In this document: positions 41,216 to 51,178 of the stretch, piece after piece | Numbering within the stretch: the stretch's first letter is position 1 | How the letters are laid out: every line of letters starts with the position of its first letter | Assembly: GCF_004324835.1 (NCBI RefSeq) | Contig: NW_021163034.1 | Span: 1,330,501-1,394,500, forward strand | DNA from: Dendronephthya gigantea | Taxonomy: Eukaryota > Cnidaria > Anthozoa > Malacalcyonacea > Nephtheidae | Length of the DNA: 64,000 bases | Reading direction: 5' to 3' | Notes under the pieces: generated by a model | Told to the model about the DNA's origin: nothing | Database searches by the model: none | The model's input: the letters and a program-made list of their open reading frames with translations, nothing else | Translations under genes and position numbers: made by a program

Positions 41216-42105
41216 TGCGGTGCCCGCAATGCTTGTCTAGAAATAAAACGTCCGCTCATTTCTAACGACATCACCAACTTACATTCTCCTGTCGGCCGCA
41301 GCCTGGTTGGTTGGTACATTAAGGTCAAAATTGCGCCGTTTTAAAATCTTCAGAAATAAAATATTTAGGCTAAAAATACTATCTAAGAATACTATCAAAA
41401 TGAAGAGAAACGTGAGACGAATAAACTGGCGTAGAGCCGGAAACTAGAAAAGCAACGATACAGAAGTCAAGGATTAAGCGTACTGCATTTTTAATTTGTT
41501 TAATAATTTTGAGCGATTTGTCATAAAGTTCGCTTATTGAAACTATACTTTAAAACCTTCGAAATAGAATATATTTGGCTCAAAGTACTATAAAATAAAT
41601 CGCAATGTAAGACCGATCCACTTATTTAAGGACGAAAATTAAAAGAGAAAACCAACGATAGGAAAGATGTCAAAGACCAAACTTACTATTACTAGTAAAG
41701 TATAGCATAGTAATTTTGAGCGATTTGTCAACAATTCAATTTCGTTTGTCTTTCAAACGTCATAAATCGCTGCGAATACTCTTGTTTAGTAATATATTTA
41801 AGAACTATAAGTATAATTTCTTACGCTGAATCGAATGGTGGTATTTTTGTCCTTCTTGGGTGCATAAAAACAGAGATACACGCAATTATCAGAGTTTGAG
41901 ATTGAAATTGAAAAAAGAACGTTCCTTTAAAAAAGGAATTTGCCAAACGTACAACAAGATTAATAGTAATAATTAGGAAAAAATTCCAAACATTCCAAGT
42001 ATGTGCAAGGAATTTTTACTTGGCGATTAAGGAAACGTATTGATGCGAACAAACAAACTCACAGGCAGAATATAATGCGGTGCCAAACTTGGCGCGGGCA
42101 CCGCA
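41216..42105. mobile_element. Probable non-autonomous transposon, 890 bp
   Basis: It starts TGCGGTGCCCGC and ends GCGGGCACCGCA, exact 12-bp inverted repeats. The paralogous spacer near 45,788 joins the two flanks with no insert, apart from about 20 extra bases on the left here. The inside is AT-rich and holds a diverged tandem duplication of about 210 bp, with AATTTTGAGCGATTTGTCA at about 41,506 and 41,722. No long frame. Superfamily not assigned. Confidence 0.65.
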
Positions 42106-42926
42106 ATAACAGGAGAATCACCTAATTTAGTGGAGGTCTTCATAATTCATATATCATGAAACTGATCCTCCTCGAGAAAGATTAGAAATAATTTTGAAGC
42201 TTTGTCGCCAGCGCATTCACCAAATTAGTTTGGGTCTATTCTTTCAACCATAGAATCTGATAACCATGCAGTGAAAGACTCTGCAATCTTGTTGGCTTTC
42301 GCGTGATGAAGTTGGTTTCTGATAAATGCCGGCGTCTCTGCAGACAGAAGGTTTCCATATTGTTGTTATTGGTAAGCTTCCTGAATAGGCGCATCCAAAA
42401 TAGAACAGAACGGAAGGCTTAAAATATCAGAAAAGTTTTTTATAACTGAGACAATTTGGAAAATTATCAATCGAGACCTTCGGCTCTATACGTCGTTAAA
42501 ACGAGATAGTCCAAACTATTGAATCGTCTACAGCAATTCTCAATTTAAACACCAGAGTCTGTTGTATAATCCAAGCATAAAAAATATGGAAACCTACCAA
42601 AGTGTTCAATTTCAATCTCTAACCTAAATAAAATTGAAATATAGCTACTTTATTTTCATCAAACGATTTTATTTTCGAAATACGGAAAAACTAGGCAAGA
42701 AAATGGTCCTTTGATATATTCATTTGTTTCCGGAGCACACGTTTTTAAAGTGTATCTTGCTTATTCCAGTTTTCATTCAATTCTACTCCTAAAAATGTCG
42801 TGAAGATTGCAGGCACGTTAAAAGACAGGCGGTAGATAACATTGACCATAGTATAATTTTATCGGAAGAGATTCAGTAATCCTTTGCGCCACCGACTGAT
42901 AATCGTTTCCGAAGCGATCCGTCAAT

Positions 42927-44516
42927 ATGCTGTCAGAAATTCTTGAAATTATTTTATCTTTTTTTTCACTTTTCACGAACGAAACGCCGCATGTGTCTTT
43001 CCGAGAACAATCTGATCAGACAGGCGACGACTCAAATGAAAGCCGTCTGGCAGTCGAAGATAAATGGCTGCCGTATATCAACAAAGAATATGGCAACTTC
43101 AATAATGACGACGACTTGACTTCCTTCTTGCCTGAATTACCAAGAGAAAGATCAACAGACTATCGAAGGCTTGGTGATGTCTCATCTGAGCTTGTGAGTT
43201 ATCGGGAGTCCATTTGGAATAGCTTTCGGACTAGCCTAAGTGTAACAATCGCTATTGTGCCCCTAACGACTTTGACGGTGGCATTTTTGTATCTGGATTT
43301 GAAGACAACTGATCTTTGCATAGAATGGCAATATCACAACCACAGTTTACCGTTGTCTGTAAAACGACTTCGAGTGATTGGCGACAGTGTGGAAGCAATA
43401 ATAATAAACCTTTGGTTTCCCCTGACAGCTGTGGTTCTGTTCAGCTGGAAAATTTTTAAAATGAAGTACTTTTCTACTTTTTATATTAGTGTTATATTTG
43501 GATTAACTGTATTTATCTATTACATGCTTTTACTGGTATTTGGAGTCCACGCTACGCATATGTATTATACATATCCTGCAAACGCCCTAACTTTAACTGG
43601 AGTAATTATCTGTGGTATAGTGGTATTACGCAATATTCGAGCCAGCGAGCAGACCGTATCTTATTCCAACTTCCATATATCGTCTTTGATGTCGTTACAA
43701 TTTATCCTGGGTTCTCTACTGTCATACGTTTACAAATACGCCATAGTTCCTTTCTTCAATAGTGTAAAAGAAAAACAATATAAATTCCTGGTCGCTGCTA
43801 TGGGGCCAGCGATAGCCATCATTCCTGCAGCAATCCTGGAGCATATTGCGTTGAGGCAAAGTTCCGAGGTAATACACCCCGGTCGGAGTTTTGTTCTGGC
43901 GTACTGTATTCGAAGTGGTGTAATTTACGTTTACCGTACCATGCAAGCGGACTTCACAAACATTTGGCTGTTTGTTGGACTTTCATTGTTCTCCGGAGTT
44001 TTGAACTTTTTGAAGAAAGCAACCTATCGCGTAAGAATGAGATTGTGGAGTTACATCATCTCACGGTTGAAGCGAACTGTTTGCTGTCAAAAACTTCACG
44101 AAATGCCTCGTGACACACCACACTACAGAAGATTAAGAGCGGATTTAGAAATTCAAGACATGCTTTTTGAGTACATTTCACTAGTCTTAAGTCAATGGAC
44201 CTTGGTCATGTTCATTGTAGAGAGTTTTACAATTTTGTCGGTGATTTACGAGTCTTTGAGGAACATTGTTATTGGCATTGGAATCGACTTCTTTTTCAAT
44301 GTCTTATCCAATTTTGTTCAAATTCATTACTACAACATTCCAATTAGTCGCGTGTGGTCAAAGTACTGGAAACGACACATGTTGGCTAATCTTATCGTTG
44401 TCATGGTGATGGTGTCGTACTTTAACGCAGTCCTTCTCACGGTTTTTCGTGCGCGCGTCAATGAAACTGGTGCGAGGAACAAAATGTACACAGTCAGAAA
44501 CTGTACATTGTTTTAG
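42927..44516 (+). CDS. M24: intact 11-TM array-family protein, 529 aa
   Basis: Group D, start MLSEILEIILSFF. The head is almost the same as M23 (REQSDQTGDDSNES). Segments 3-4 read LVFGVHATHMYYTYPANALTLTG. It has the short form of the loop before segment 10 (SFTILSVIYESLRN, against SFKLSVSSIIYES elsewhere), shared with M26 and M27. The tail has an NET sequon, then NKMYTVRNCTLF. Confidence 0.83.
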   Translation: MLSEILEIILSFFSLFTNETPHVSFREQSDQTGDDSNESRLAVEDKWLPYINKEYGNFNNDDDLTSFLPELPRERSTDYRRLGDVSSELVSYRESIWNSFRTSLSVTIAIVPLTTLTVAFLYLDLKTTDLCIEWQYHNHSLPLSVKRLRVIGDSVEAIIINLWFPLTAVVLFSWKIFKMKYFSTFYISVIFGLTVFIYYMLLLVFGVHATHMYYTYPANALTLTGVIICGIVVLRNIRASEQTVSYSNFHISSLMSLQFILGSLLSYVYKYAIVPFFNSVKEKQYKFLVAAMGPAIAIIPAAILEHIALRQSSEVIHPGRSFVLAYCIRSGVIYVYRTMQADFTNIWLFVGLSLFSGVLNFLKKATYRVRMRLWSYIISRLKRTVCCQKLHEMPRDTPHYRRLRADLEIQDMLFEYISLVLSQWTLVMFIVESFTILSVIYESLRNIVIGIGIDFFFNVLSNFVQIHYYNIPISRVWSKYWKRHMLANLIVVMVMVSYFNAVLLTVFRARVNETGARNKMYTVRNCTLF

Positions 44517-44624
44517 TGAGGGTCTCTTAAGAAATTAAGATATCTCAGGGTTCTCCATTACGTGAAGTGTGAAATTAAGCCTTAAATTGAATGTTATACT
44601 TATGCCTAAAAACCTGGCCAAGCG

Positions 44625-44690
44625 TAGCCTGCGTCACAGTCCACTCCTCGTAGTGCACTCACTACGGGAAGTGGACTGTGACGCAGGCTA
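44625..44690. mobile_element. 66-bp foldback element, copy 1
   Basis: TAGCCTGCGTCACAGTCCAC is mirrored by GTGGACTGTGACGCAGGCTA. It is flanked by GGCCAAGCG (44,616-44,624) and GGCCAAGCA (44,691-44,699), a 9-bp target duplication with one change. Confidence 0.78.
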
Positions 44691-44718
44691 GGCCAAGCAA
44701 TGTTGAAGTTAATTATTA

Positions 44719-44945
44719 ATAGACCTTTTCGGTAATTACGTCACAACGTTTTAAATTTAGAACCACTTTAAATGAAATTGATTTCATGCTTTACTCTCAC
44801 GAGCCACGTGCAAAGATACAAGATATTGTTCTTCAACACATGCATGAATTTTTTTTTATTTTGACCGCGAACCTCGTTCCCGCGCGTTATGTCTTATTTC
44901 CATACTTATTGGCCGGAATAAAAAATTCCTTTTCATGCCCGGGTT
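44719..44945. mobile_element. MITE, right end lost at the M25 junction
   Basis: The left arm is ATAGACCTTTTCGGTAATTA... as at 48,363, and the interior is the same up to GGGTTGTAGAAG. There the sequence switches to array coding sequence, so the right arm is missing. Confidence 0.65.
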
Positions 44946-45343
44946 GTAGAAGATTAAGAGCGGATTTAGAAATTCAAGACATGCTTTTTGAGTACATTAC
45001 ACTAGTTCTAAGTCAAGGAACCTTGGTCTTGTACATTAGAGAAAGTTTTAAACTTTCTGTTTCATCCATCATTTACGAGTCTTTGAGGAACGTTGCTATT
45101 GGCATTGGAATCGACTTCTTTTTCAATGTTTTATCCAATTTTGTTCAAATCCATTACTACAACATTCCAATTTGTCGCGTGTGGTCAAAGTACTGGAAAC
45201 GACATATGTTAGCTAACCTCATCGTTGTCATGGTGATGGTGTCGTACTTTAGCCCAGTCCTTCTCTCGGTTTTTCAAGGGCGAAACAATCAGACTAATGC
45301 AAGGAATATAACGTACATAGTCAGAAACTGCACGTTATTTTAG
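44946..45343 (+). pseudogene. M25: C-terminal fragment fused to a MITE
   Basis: RRLRADLEIQ to the final NCTLF, 130-odd codons with segments 9-11. It is almost identical to the M23 end, but with CAA where M23 has the nonsense TAA. The frame is open upstream through the MITE to 44,786, giving a chimeric reading frame of 185 codons with no known promoter. The junction lies at shared TAGAAG/CAGAAG text. Confidence 0.75.
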
Positions 45344-45436
45344 GCTCTCGCCACATTGTAACAAGGGTAAGAGCACATTGAAAACTTCATTTGTATTGTA
45401 TCATACTGCCAGAACTGAAAATGAGACTATTATGAG

Positions 45437-45588
45437 CAGTAGCGTAGCCAGCCTGACGATTTGTTCCGCTATGCTAATATTTTGTTGTTCATTGACTGTG
45501 AAAACAATGAATTTCTAAAGAAATGAATAATTATAATGACTCGAAATTTACATTGCGGGTCAAAATCGTCAGGCTGACTACGCCACTG
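45437..45588. mobile_element. hAT-type MITE, 152 bp, copy 2
   Basis: Same ends and same target duplication (ATTATGAG at 45,429-45,436 and 45,589-45,596) as copy 1, so it was copied with the spacer and did not insert separately. Confidence 0.85.
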
Positions 45589-46570
45589 ATTATGAGTATT
45601 AAGGTAAAGGATGTTCAGATGATCATGGTAAACACTATCTTTTCATTTTTAACTACATAACTTTAGCACACTAGAGTCTATGAATTCTTGTCATGGGAAC
45701 AAGCAGGAATTTCGTTTTAGCGTAGGTAAACTTGAAAAAGAAAACCGCCATAAGTTGCACAAAACGGAACTTCGAATGACTCATGAAAAAATAACAGTAG
45801 AATCACCTAATTTAGTGAAGGTCTTCATAATTCATTTATCATGAAACTGATCCTCCTCGAGAAAGATTGGAAATAATTTTGAAGCTTTGTCGCCAGCGCA
45901 TTCACCAAATTGGTTTGGGTCTATTCTTGGTTTGCGTGATGATAAATGCTGGTTTCTGATAAATGCCGGCGTCTCTGCAGACAGAAGGTTTCCATATTGT
46001 TGTTATTGGTAAGCTTCCTGAATAGACGGAAGGCCTAAAATATCAGAAAAGTTTTTTTATAACTGAGACAATTTGGAAATTATCGATTGGGCCTTTTTCG
46101 GCTCTACGTCGGTTAAAATGAGATAAACGTCAACTTGTCAACGAAGTTGTCACTCCGAAGTTTTCATTGTCAATGTCAATTTAAAGACCAGAGTCTGTTA
46201 TATAATCCAAGCATCAAAAATATGGAAACCTATCAAAGACAAAGTGTTCAATTTCAAACTTGAACCTAAATAAAATTGAAATATAGCTACTTTATTTTCA
46301 TCAAACGATTTTATTTTCGAAATACGGAAAAACTAGGCAAGGAAATGGTCCTTTGATATATTCATATGTTTCCGGAGCACACGTTTTTAAAGCGTATCTT
46401 GTTTATTCCAGTTTTCATTCAATTCTACTCCTAAAAATGTCGTGAAGATTGCAGGCACGTTAAAAGACAGGCGGTATAGATAACTTTGGCCATAGTATAA
46501 TTTTAGTGGAAAAGATTCAGTAATCCTATGCTGCACTGACTGACAATCGTTTCCAAAGCGATCCGTCAAT

Positions 46571-48160
46571 ATGCTGTCAGAAATTCTTGAAATTATTTTA
46601 TCTGTTTTTTCACTTTTCACGAACGAAACGCCGCATGTGTCTTTCCGAGAACAACCTGATCAGACAGGCGACGACTCAAGTGAAAACAGTCTGGCAGTCG
46701 AAGATAAATGGCTGCCGTATATCAACAAAGAATATGGCACCTTCAATAATGACGACAACTTGCCTTCTTCCTTGCCTGAATTACCAAGTGAAAGATCAAC
46801 AGACTATCGAAGGCTTGGTGGTGTCTCATCTGAGCTTGTGAGTTATCGGGAGTCCATTTGGAATAGCTTTCGGACTAGCCTAAGTGTAACAATCGCTATT
46901 GTGCCCCTAACGACTTTGACGGTGGCATTTTTATATCTGGATTTCAAGACAAGTAATCTTTGCGTAGAATGGCAATATCACAACCACAGTTTACCGTTGT
47001 CTGTAAAACGACTTCGAGTGATTGGCGTCAGTGTGGAAGCAATAATAATAAACCTTTGGTTTCCCCTGACAACCGCGGTGCTGTTCAGCTGGAAAGTTTT
47101 CAAAATGAAGTACTTTTCTACTTTTTATATCTCTGCTATTTTTGGATTAACGACAATTATCTATTACATCATTTTACTGCTTTTGGGGGTCTACGGCAGG
47201 CATATGTATTATAGATACCCCGTAAATGTACTTCATTTCACTGGAGTAATCATTTGTAGTATTGTTGTATTACACAATATTCGAGCCAGCGAGCAGACCA
47301 TATCTTATTCCAACTTCCATATATTGTCTTTGGTATCGTTAGAATTTATCCTGGTTTCTCTACTGTCTGTCGTTTACAGATTCGCCATGGTTCCTTTCTT
47401 CAATAGTGTAAAAGAAGAACAATATAAATTCCTGGTCGCTGCTATGACTCCTGTGATAGCCATTATTCCTGCAACAATCCTGAAGCATATTGCGTTGAGG
47501 CAAAGTTCCGAGGTAATACACCCCGGTCGGAGTTTTGTCCTGGCGTACTGTATTCGAGGTGGTGTAATTTACCTATACCGTACCATGCAAGCGAACTTCA
47601 CAAACATTTGGCTGTTCGTTGGACTTTCATTGCTCTCCGGAGTTTTGAACTTTTTGAAGAAAGCAACGTATCGCTTAAGAATGAGATTGTGGAGTTACAT
47701 CATCTCACGGTTGAAGCAAACTGTTTGCTGTCAAAGACTTCACGAAATGCCTCGTGACACACCACACTACAGAAGGTTAAGAGCGGATTTAGAAATACAA
47801 GACATGCTTTTTGAGTACATTTCACTAGTCTTAAGTCAATGGACCTTGGTCTTGTTCATTGTTGAGAGTTTTACAATCTTATCCGTGATTTACGAGTCTT
47901 TGAGAAACATCGCTATTGGCATTGGAATCGACTTCTTTTTCAATGTCTTATCCAATTTTGTTCAAATTCATTACTACAACATTCCAATTAGTCGCGTGTG
48001 GTCAAAATACTGGAAACGACACATGTTGGCTAATCTTATCGTTGTCATGGTGATGGTGTCGTACTTTAACGCAGTCCTCCTCACGGTTTTTCGAGCGCGC
48101 GTCAATGAAACTGGCACAAGTAACAAAATGTACACAGTCAGAAACTGTACATTGTTTTAG
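46571..48160 (+). CDS. M26: intact 11-TM array-family protein, 529 aa
   Basis: Group D, start MLSEILEIILSVF, head REQPDQTGDDSSENSLAVEDKW. Segment 3-4 region (LLLGVYGRHMYYRYPVNVLHFTG) matches the group E pseudogene M29 and not its neighbours M23 and M24. Private changes include RLGGVSSE, LKTSNL-type loop (FKTSNLCVEW) and SRLKQTVCC in the basic loop. The tail is NETGTSNKMYTVRNCTLF, with NET and NCT sequons. Confidence 0.83.
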   Translation: MLSEILEIILSVFSLFTNETPHVSFREQPDQTGDDSSENSLAVEDKWLPYINKEYGTFNNDDNLPSSLPELPSERSTDYRRLGGVSSELVSYRESIWNSFRTSLSVTIAIVPLTTLTVAFLYLDFKTSNLCVEWQYHNHSLPLSVKRLRVIGVSVEAIIINLWFPLTTAVLFSWKVFKMKYFSTFYISAIFGLTTIIYYIILLLLGVYGRHMYYRYPVNVLHFTGVIICSIVVLHNIRASEQTISYSNFHILSLVSLEFILVSLLSVVYRFAMVPFFNSVKEEQYKFLVAAMTPVIAIIPATILKHIALRQSSEVIHPGRSFVLAYCIRGGVIYLYRTMQANFTNIWLFVGLSLLSGVLNFLKKATYRLRMRLWSYIISRLKQTVCCQRLHEMPRDTPHYRRLRADLEIQDMLFEYISLVLSQWTLVLFIVESFTILSVIYESLRNIAIGIGIDFFFNVLSNFVQIHYYNIPISRVWSKYWKRHMLANLIVVMVMVSYFNAVLLTVFRARVNETGTSNKMYTVRNCTLF

Positions 48161-48268
48161 TGAGGGTCTCTTAAGAAATTAAGATATCTCAGGGCTCTCC
48201 ATTACGTGAAGTGGTAAATTAAGCCTTAAATTGAATGTTATACTTATGCCTAAAAACCTGGCCAAGCA

Positions 48269-48334
48269 TAGCCTGCGTCACAGTCCACTCCTCGTAGTGC
48301 ACTCACTACGGGAAGTGGACTGTGACGCAGGCTA
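48269..48334. mobile_element. 66-bp foldback element, copy 2
   Basis: Same arms as the copy at 44,625-44,690. The target duplication GGCCAAGCA is exact here (48,260-48,268 and 48,335-48,343). Confidence 0.82.
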
Positions 48335-48361
48335 GGCCAAGCAATGTTGATGTTAATTATT

Positions 48362-48671
48362 AATAGACCTTTTCGGTAATTACGTCACAACGTTTTAAAT
48401 TTAGAACCACTTTAAATGAAATTGATTTCATGCTTTACTCTCACGAGCCACGTGCAAAGATACAAGATATTGTTCTTCAACACATGCATGAATTTTTTTT
48501 TATTTTGACCGCGAACCTCGTTCCCGCGCGTTATGTCTTATTTCCATACTTATTGGCCGAAATAAAAAATTCTTTTTCATGCCCGGGTTGTAGAAGGATG
48601 CCATCTCATTTAAGGTGGTTCTAAATTCAAAACGATAATGTTGTGGCGTAATTACCGAAAAGGTCTGCTAT
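48362..48671. mobile_element. MITE with ATAGACCTTTTCGGTAATTA ends
   Basis: The left arm continues through ACGTCACAACGTTTTAAA and TTTAGAACCACTTTAAATGA. The right arm is its inverse (TCATTTAAGGTGGTTCTAAA ... TAATTACCGAAAAGGTCT). About 310 bp, non-coding. Confidence 0.72.
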
Positions 48672-48936
48672 CTGTCAGTGTAGTCAAATTAAGCTTCATC
48701 TGTTGTAAATTTCAACTATACAAGTAACACATAATTCTGATGTTCTGAGGAGAGAAGTAATTTATGTACAACTAAAGTGATATTAATATTATAATATTGG
48801 TAACTTATTGCTGCTCAACTTCCTTTTTAAATTTTCCCATACAGGAGATTTTTAAGTTCGTGGTGTTAATAGGTTATTCCAAATTCGAACAGCTCGATTT
48901 ATATCACTGATTAACTTATTTGGTCTTATGTAGTTC

Positions 48937-49172
48937 TGTATATAGAGATTTCGACGCCATCTTCAGAAAGAAAATGTAAACAAATTGCCGCCAAAATGAC
49001 ATACGACAATTTTTCACGTGTGAAGAATATCGTACGTTGAATCAAAAGTCGTGTATGGCATTTTTTCACACGTGAAAAACATCGTACGTCCAATCAAAAT
49101 GCATGAAATTAGTTTTTACAGTGATATACGATTTTTATTTCATCATTCTGCTGTGCATAAATCTCTATACAC
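48937..49172. mobile_element. Inverted-repeat element with internal tandem repeat
   Basis: TGTATATAGAGATTT on the left is mirrored by AAATCTCTATACACA on the right. Inside, TTTTCACGTGTGAAGAATATCG and TTTTTCACACGTGAAAAACA mark two copies of a unit of about 55 bases with CACGTG-like palindromes. Each copy has ATCGTACGT(C/T)(C/G)AATCAAAA downstream. Confidence 0.55.
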
Positions 49173-49507
49173 ATATAATAAAGGTGAATATGTGCTAGTT
49201 CTCTATTGCTAGTTCGCCAAACATGGAGTTCACCGTGTTTACTAATCAACTTTTTACCCAAATATGGCGGCGCAAGTCGGCTCCTACCCTTATAAGTCAT
49301 GATTGCATTCCTCTATATTGTTCCTTTGGCTTTCATGGGAAGCCATCAGACATCCCGTAGAGCGGGTGCAATACGATCAAATTTGTTTGTGTTTGTGATG
49401 ATTCCGGCTGTGAAATTCTAGCCTGCCTGCAATTTCGTAATATCGGTAGCGGAAGCGTCCGATGAGATTCGGAACATCTTCCTGGTAAGGGTCAAATAAA
49501 GTATTTG

Positions 49508-49516
49508 ACTTCCTGT
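49508..49516 (+). promoter_or_regulatory. ACTTCCTGT motif upstream of M27
   Basis: It lies about 75 bases before the M27 ATG. It is the same motif as before groups A-C, here in otherwise unrelated flank, without an evident TATA box. Confidence 0.35.
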
Positions 49517-49588
49517 TAGCACAACGGAAAAGATTCAATATTTCAATTCTATGTTTTACTGTAATCGTGTGGACGAAAACCTTTCGCA

Positions 49589-51178
49589 ATGTTGGAAGAA
49601 TTGGTAGGAATGATTCTATCCGTGTTTTCGCTTTTCATGAACGAAAGGCCGCGTGTATCATTCCGAGAACAACCCTGTGATGCAGGCGACTCAAGTGAAT
49701 GCCGCCGTCTGCTAGAGGAAGATAAATGGCTGCCATATATCAACAGAGAATACGAGAACTTCAATAATGACAACGAATTGACCTCTTCATTGCCCGAATT
49801 TACTAGGGGAAGATTGACAAACTATCGCACGTTTGGTGACGTCTCATCTGAGCTCGTGAGTTATCGGAAGTCCATTTGCAAGAGCATTTGGACAAGTCTA
49901 AGTGTAACTATCGCTGTTTTACCGATAACGGCTTTCGCGATGGCGCTTTTATATATGCATTTAAAGACATACGATCTTTGCCGAGAATGGGAATATCAAA
50001 ACCACAGCTTACCGTTGTCTGTAGTACGACTTCGACTGATTGGCAATGGCGTGGAAGCGATAATAGTAAACCTTTGGTTTCCCCTGACTACTGCGGTGCT
50101 GTTCGGCTGGAAAGATTTTAAAATGAAGTACTTTTCTACAGTTTCTGTAGGTGTTATTTTTGGATTTTCGGTAGTTATCTATTACCTGCTTTTACTGGCA
50201 TTTAGGGTCTACGACACACACAAATACTATATCTATCCTGCAAATGTATTTACATTTACTGGAATGATAGTTTGTGGTATAGTGTTAATGCGCAATATTC
50301 GAGCCTGCGAGCACGCCGTATCTTATTCTAATTTTCATATAATGGTGCTGGTGTCATCGGAATTTCTTGTGTGTGCTCTGCTGTCATACGTCTATAGATT
50401 TGGCATAATTCCTTTCTTTATAAGTGTAAAAGAACAACAATATAAGTTCCTGGTCGCTGCTATGGCTCCTGCGTTCGCCGTTATTCCTGCAGTAATCCTG
50501 AAGCACATTGCGTTGAGGCGAAGTTCCGAGGTAATATATCCTGGTCGGAGTTTTGTCCTGGCGTACTGTATTCGAGGTGGTGTAATTTACTTATACCGTG
50601 CCATGCAAGCGAATTTCACAAACATTTGGCTGTTCGTTGGACTTTCATTGTTTTCCGGAGTTTCGAACTTTTTGAAGAAAGCAACGTATCGCGTAAGAAT
50701 GAGATTGTGGAGTTACATCATCTCACGGTTGAAGGGAACTGTCTGCTGTCAAAGACTTCACGAAATGCCTCGTGACACACCACACTACAGAAGATTAAGA
50801 GCGGATTTAGAAATTCAAGACATGCTTTTTGAGTACATTTCACTTGTTCTAAGTCAATGGACCTTGGTCTTGTTCATTGTAGAGAGTTTTACAATTTTGT
50901 CCGTGATTTACGAGAGTTTGAGGAACATTGCTATTGGGATTGGAATCGACTTTTTTTTCAATGTTTTATCCAATTTTGTTCAAATCCATTACTACAACAT
51001 TCCAATTAGTCGTTTGTGGTCTAAATACTGGAAACGACATATGTTGGCTAACCTCATCGTTGTCATGGTGATGGTGTCATACTTTAGCTCAGTCCTCCTC
51101 ACGGTTTTTCATGCGCGCGTCAATGGAACTGGCGCGAGGAACAAAATGTACACAGTCAGAAACTGTACATTGTTTTAG
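49589..51178 (+). CDS. M27: intact 11-TM array-family protein, 529 aa (mosaic)
   Basis: Group E, start MLEELVGMILSVFSLFMNE. The head is the most divergent in the plus-strand set: REQPCDAGDSSECRRLLEEDKW, then KTYDLCREWEYQNHSLPLSVVRL in loop 1-2 (in pieces: YDLCREW, NHS sequon, SVVRL). Segments 3-5 match pseudogene M23 (RACEHAVSYSNFHIMVLVSS), pointing to a conversion tract. The end matches M24 and M26 (SFTILSVIYES, NKMYTVRNCTLF). Confidence 0.83.
   Translation: MLEELVGMILSVFSLFMNERPRVSFREQPCDAGDSSECRRLLEEDKWLPYINREYENFNNDNELTSSLPEFTRGRLTNYRTFGDVSSELVSYRKSICKSIWTSLSVTIAVLPITAFAMALLYMHLKTYDLCREWEYQNHSLPLSVVRLRLIGNGVEAIIVNLWFPLTTAVLFGWKDFKMKYFSTVSVGVIFGFSVVIYYLLLLAFRVYDTHKYYIYPANVFTFTGMIVCGIVLMRNIRACEHAVSYSNFHIMVLVSSEFLVCALLSYVYRFGIIPFFISVKEQQYKFLVAAMAPAFAVIPAVILKHIALRRSSEVIYPGRSFVLAYCIRGGVIYLYRAMQANFTNIWLFVGLSLFSGVSNFLKKATYRVRMRLWSYIISRLKGTVCCQRLHEMPRDTPHYRRLRADLEIQDMLFEYISLVLSQWTLVLFIVESFTILSVIYESLRNIAIGIGIDFFFNVLSNFVQIHYYNIPISRLWSKYWKRHMLANLIVVMVMVSYFSSVLLTVFHARVNGTGARNKMYTVRNCTLF

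Larger units (their letters stand above)
40746..42926. other. Spacer M23-M24
   Basis: It contains a hAT-type MITE (40,844-40,995) and an 890-bp inverted-repeat-ended insertion (41,216-42,105), then the group D 5' flank. The whole spacer is paralogous to 45,344-46,570, which lacks the 890-bp insert. No coding gene is supported. Confidence 0.55.
44517..46570. other. Spacer M24-M26, including M25
   Basis: After the M24 3' flank come a 66-bp foldback (44,625-44,690) and a truncated MITE (44,719-44,945) fused to fragment M25. A duplicate of the M23 3' spacer follows, with hAT MITE copy 2 and without the 890-bp element, and then the group D 5' flank of M26. Confidence 0.55.
48161..49588. other. 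Spacer M26-M27
   Basis: Contains the second 66-bp foldback (48,269-48,334), a complete MITE (48,362-48,671) and an inverted-repeat element with internal tandem repeats (48,937-49,172). The rest, including the 5' flank of M27 with ACTTCCTGT at 49,508-49,516, has no recognisable gene. Confidence 0.5.

Noticed and set aside
44786-45343. A new 185-codon chimeric gene
   Set aside because: The first part is MITE sequence and the second a fragment of an array member; the frame is open by chance and no promoter is visible. Listed as pseudogene M25.
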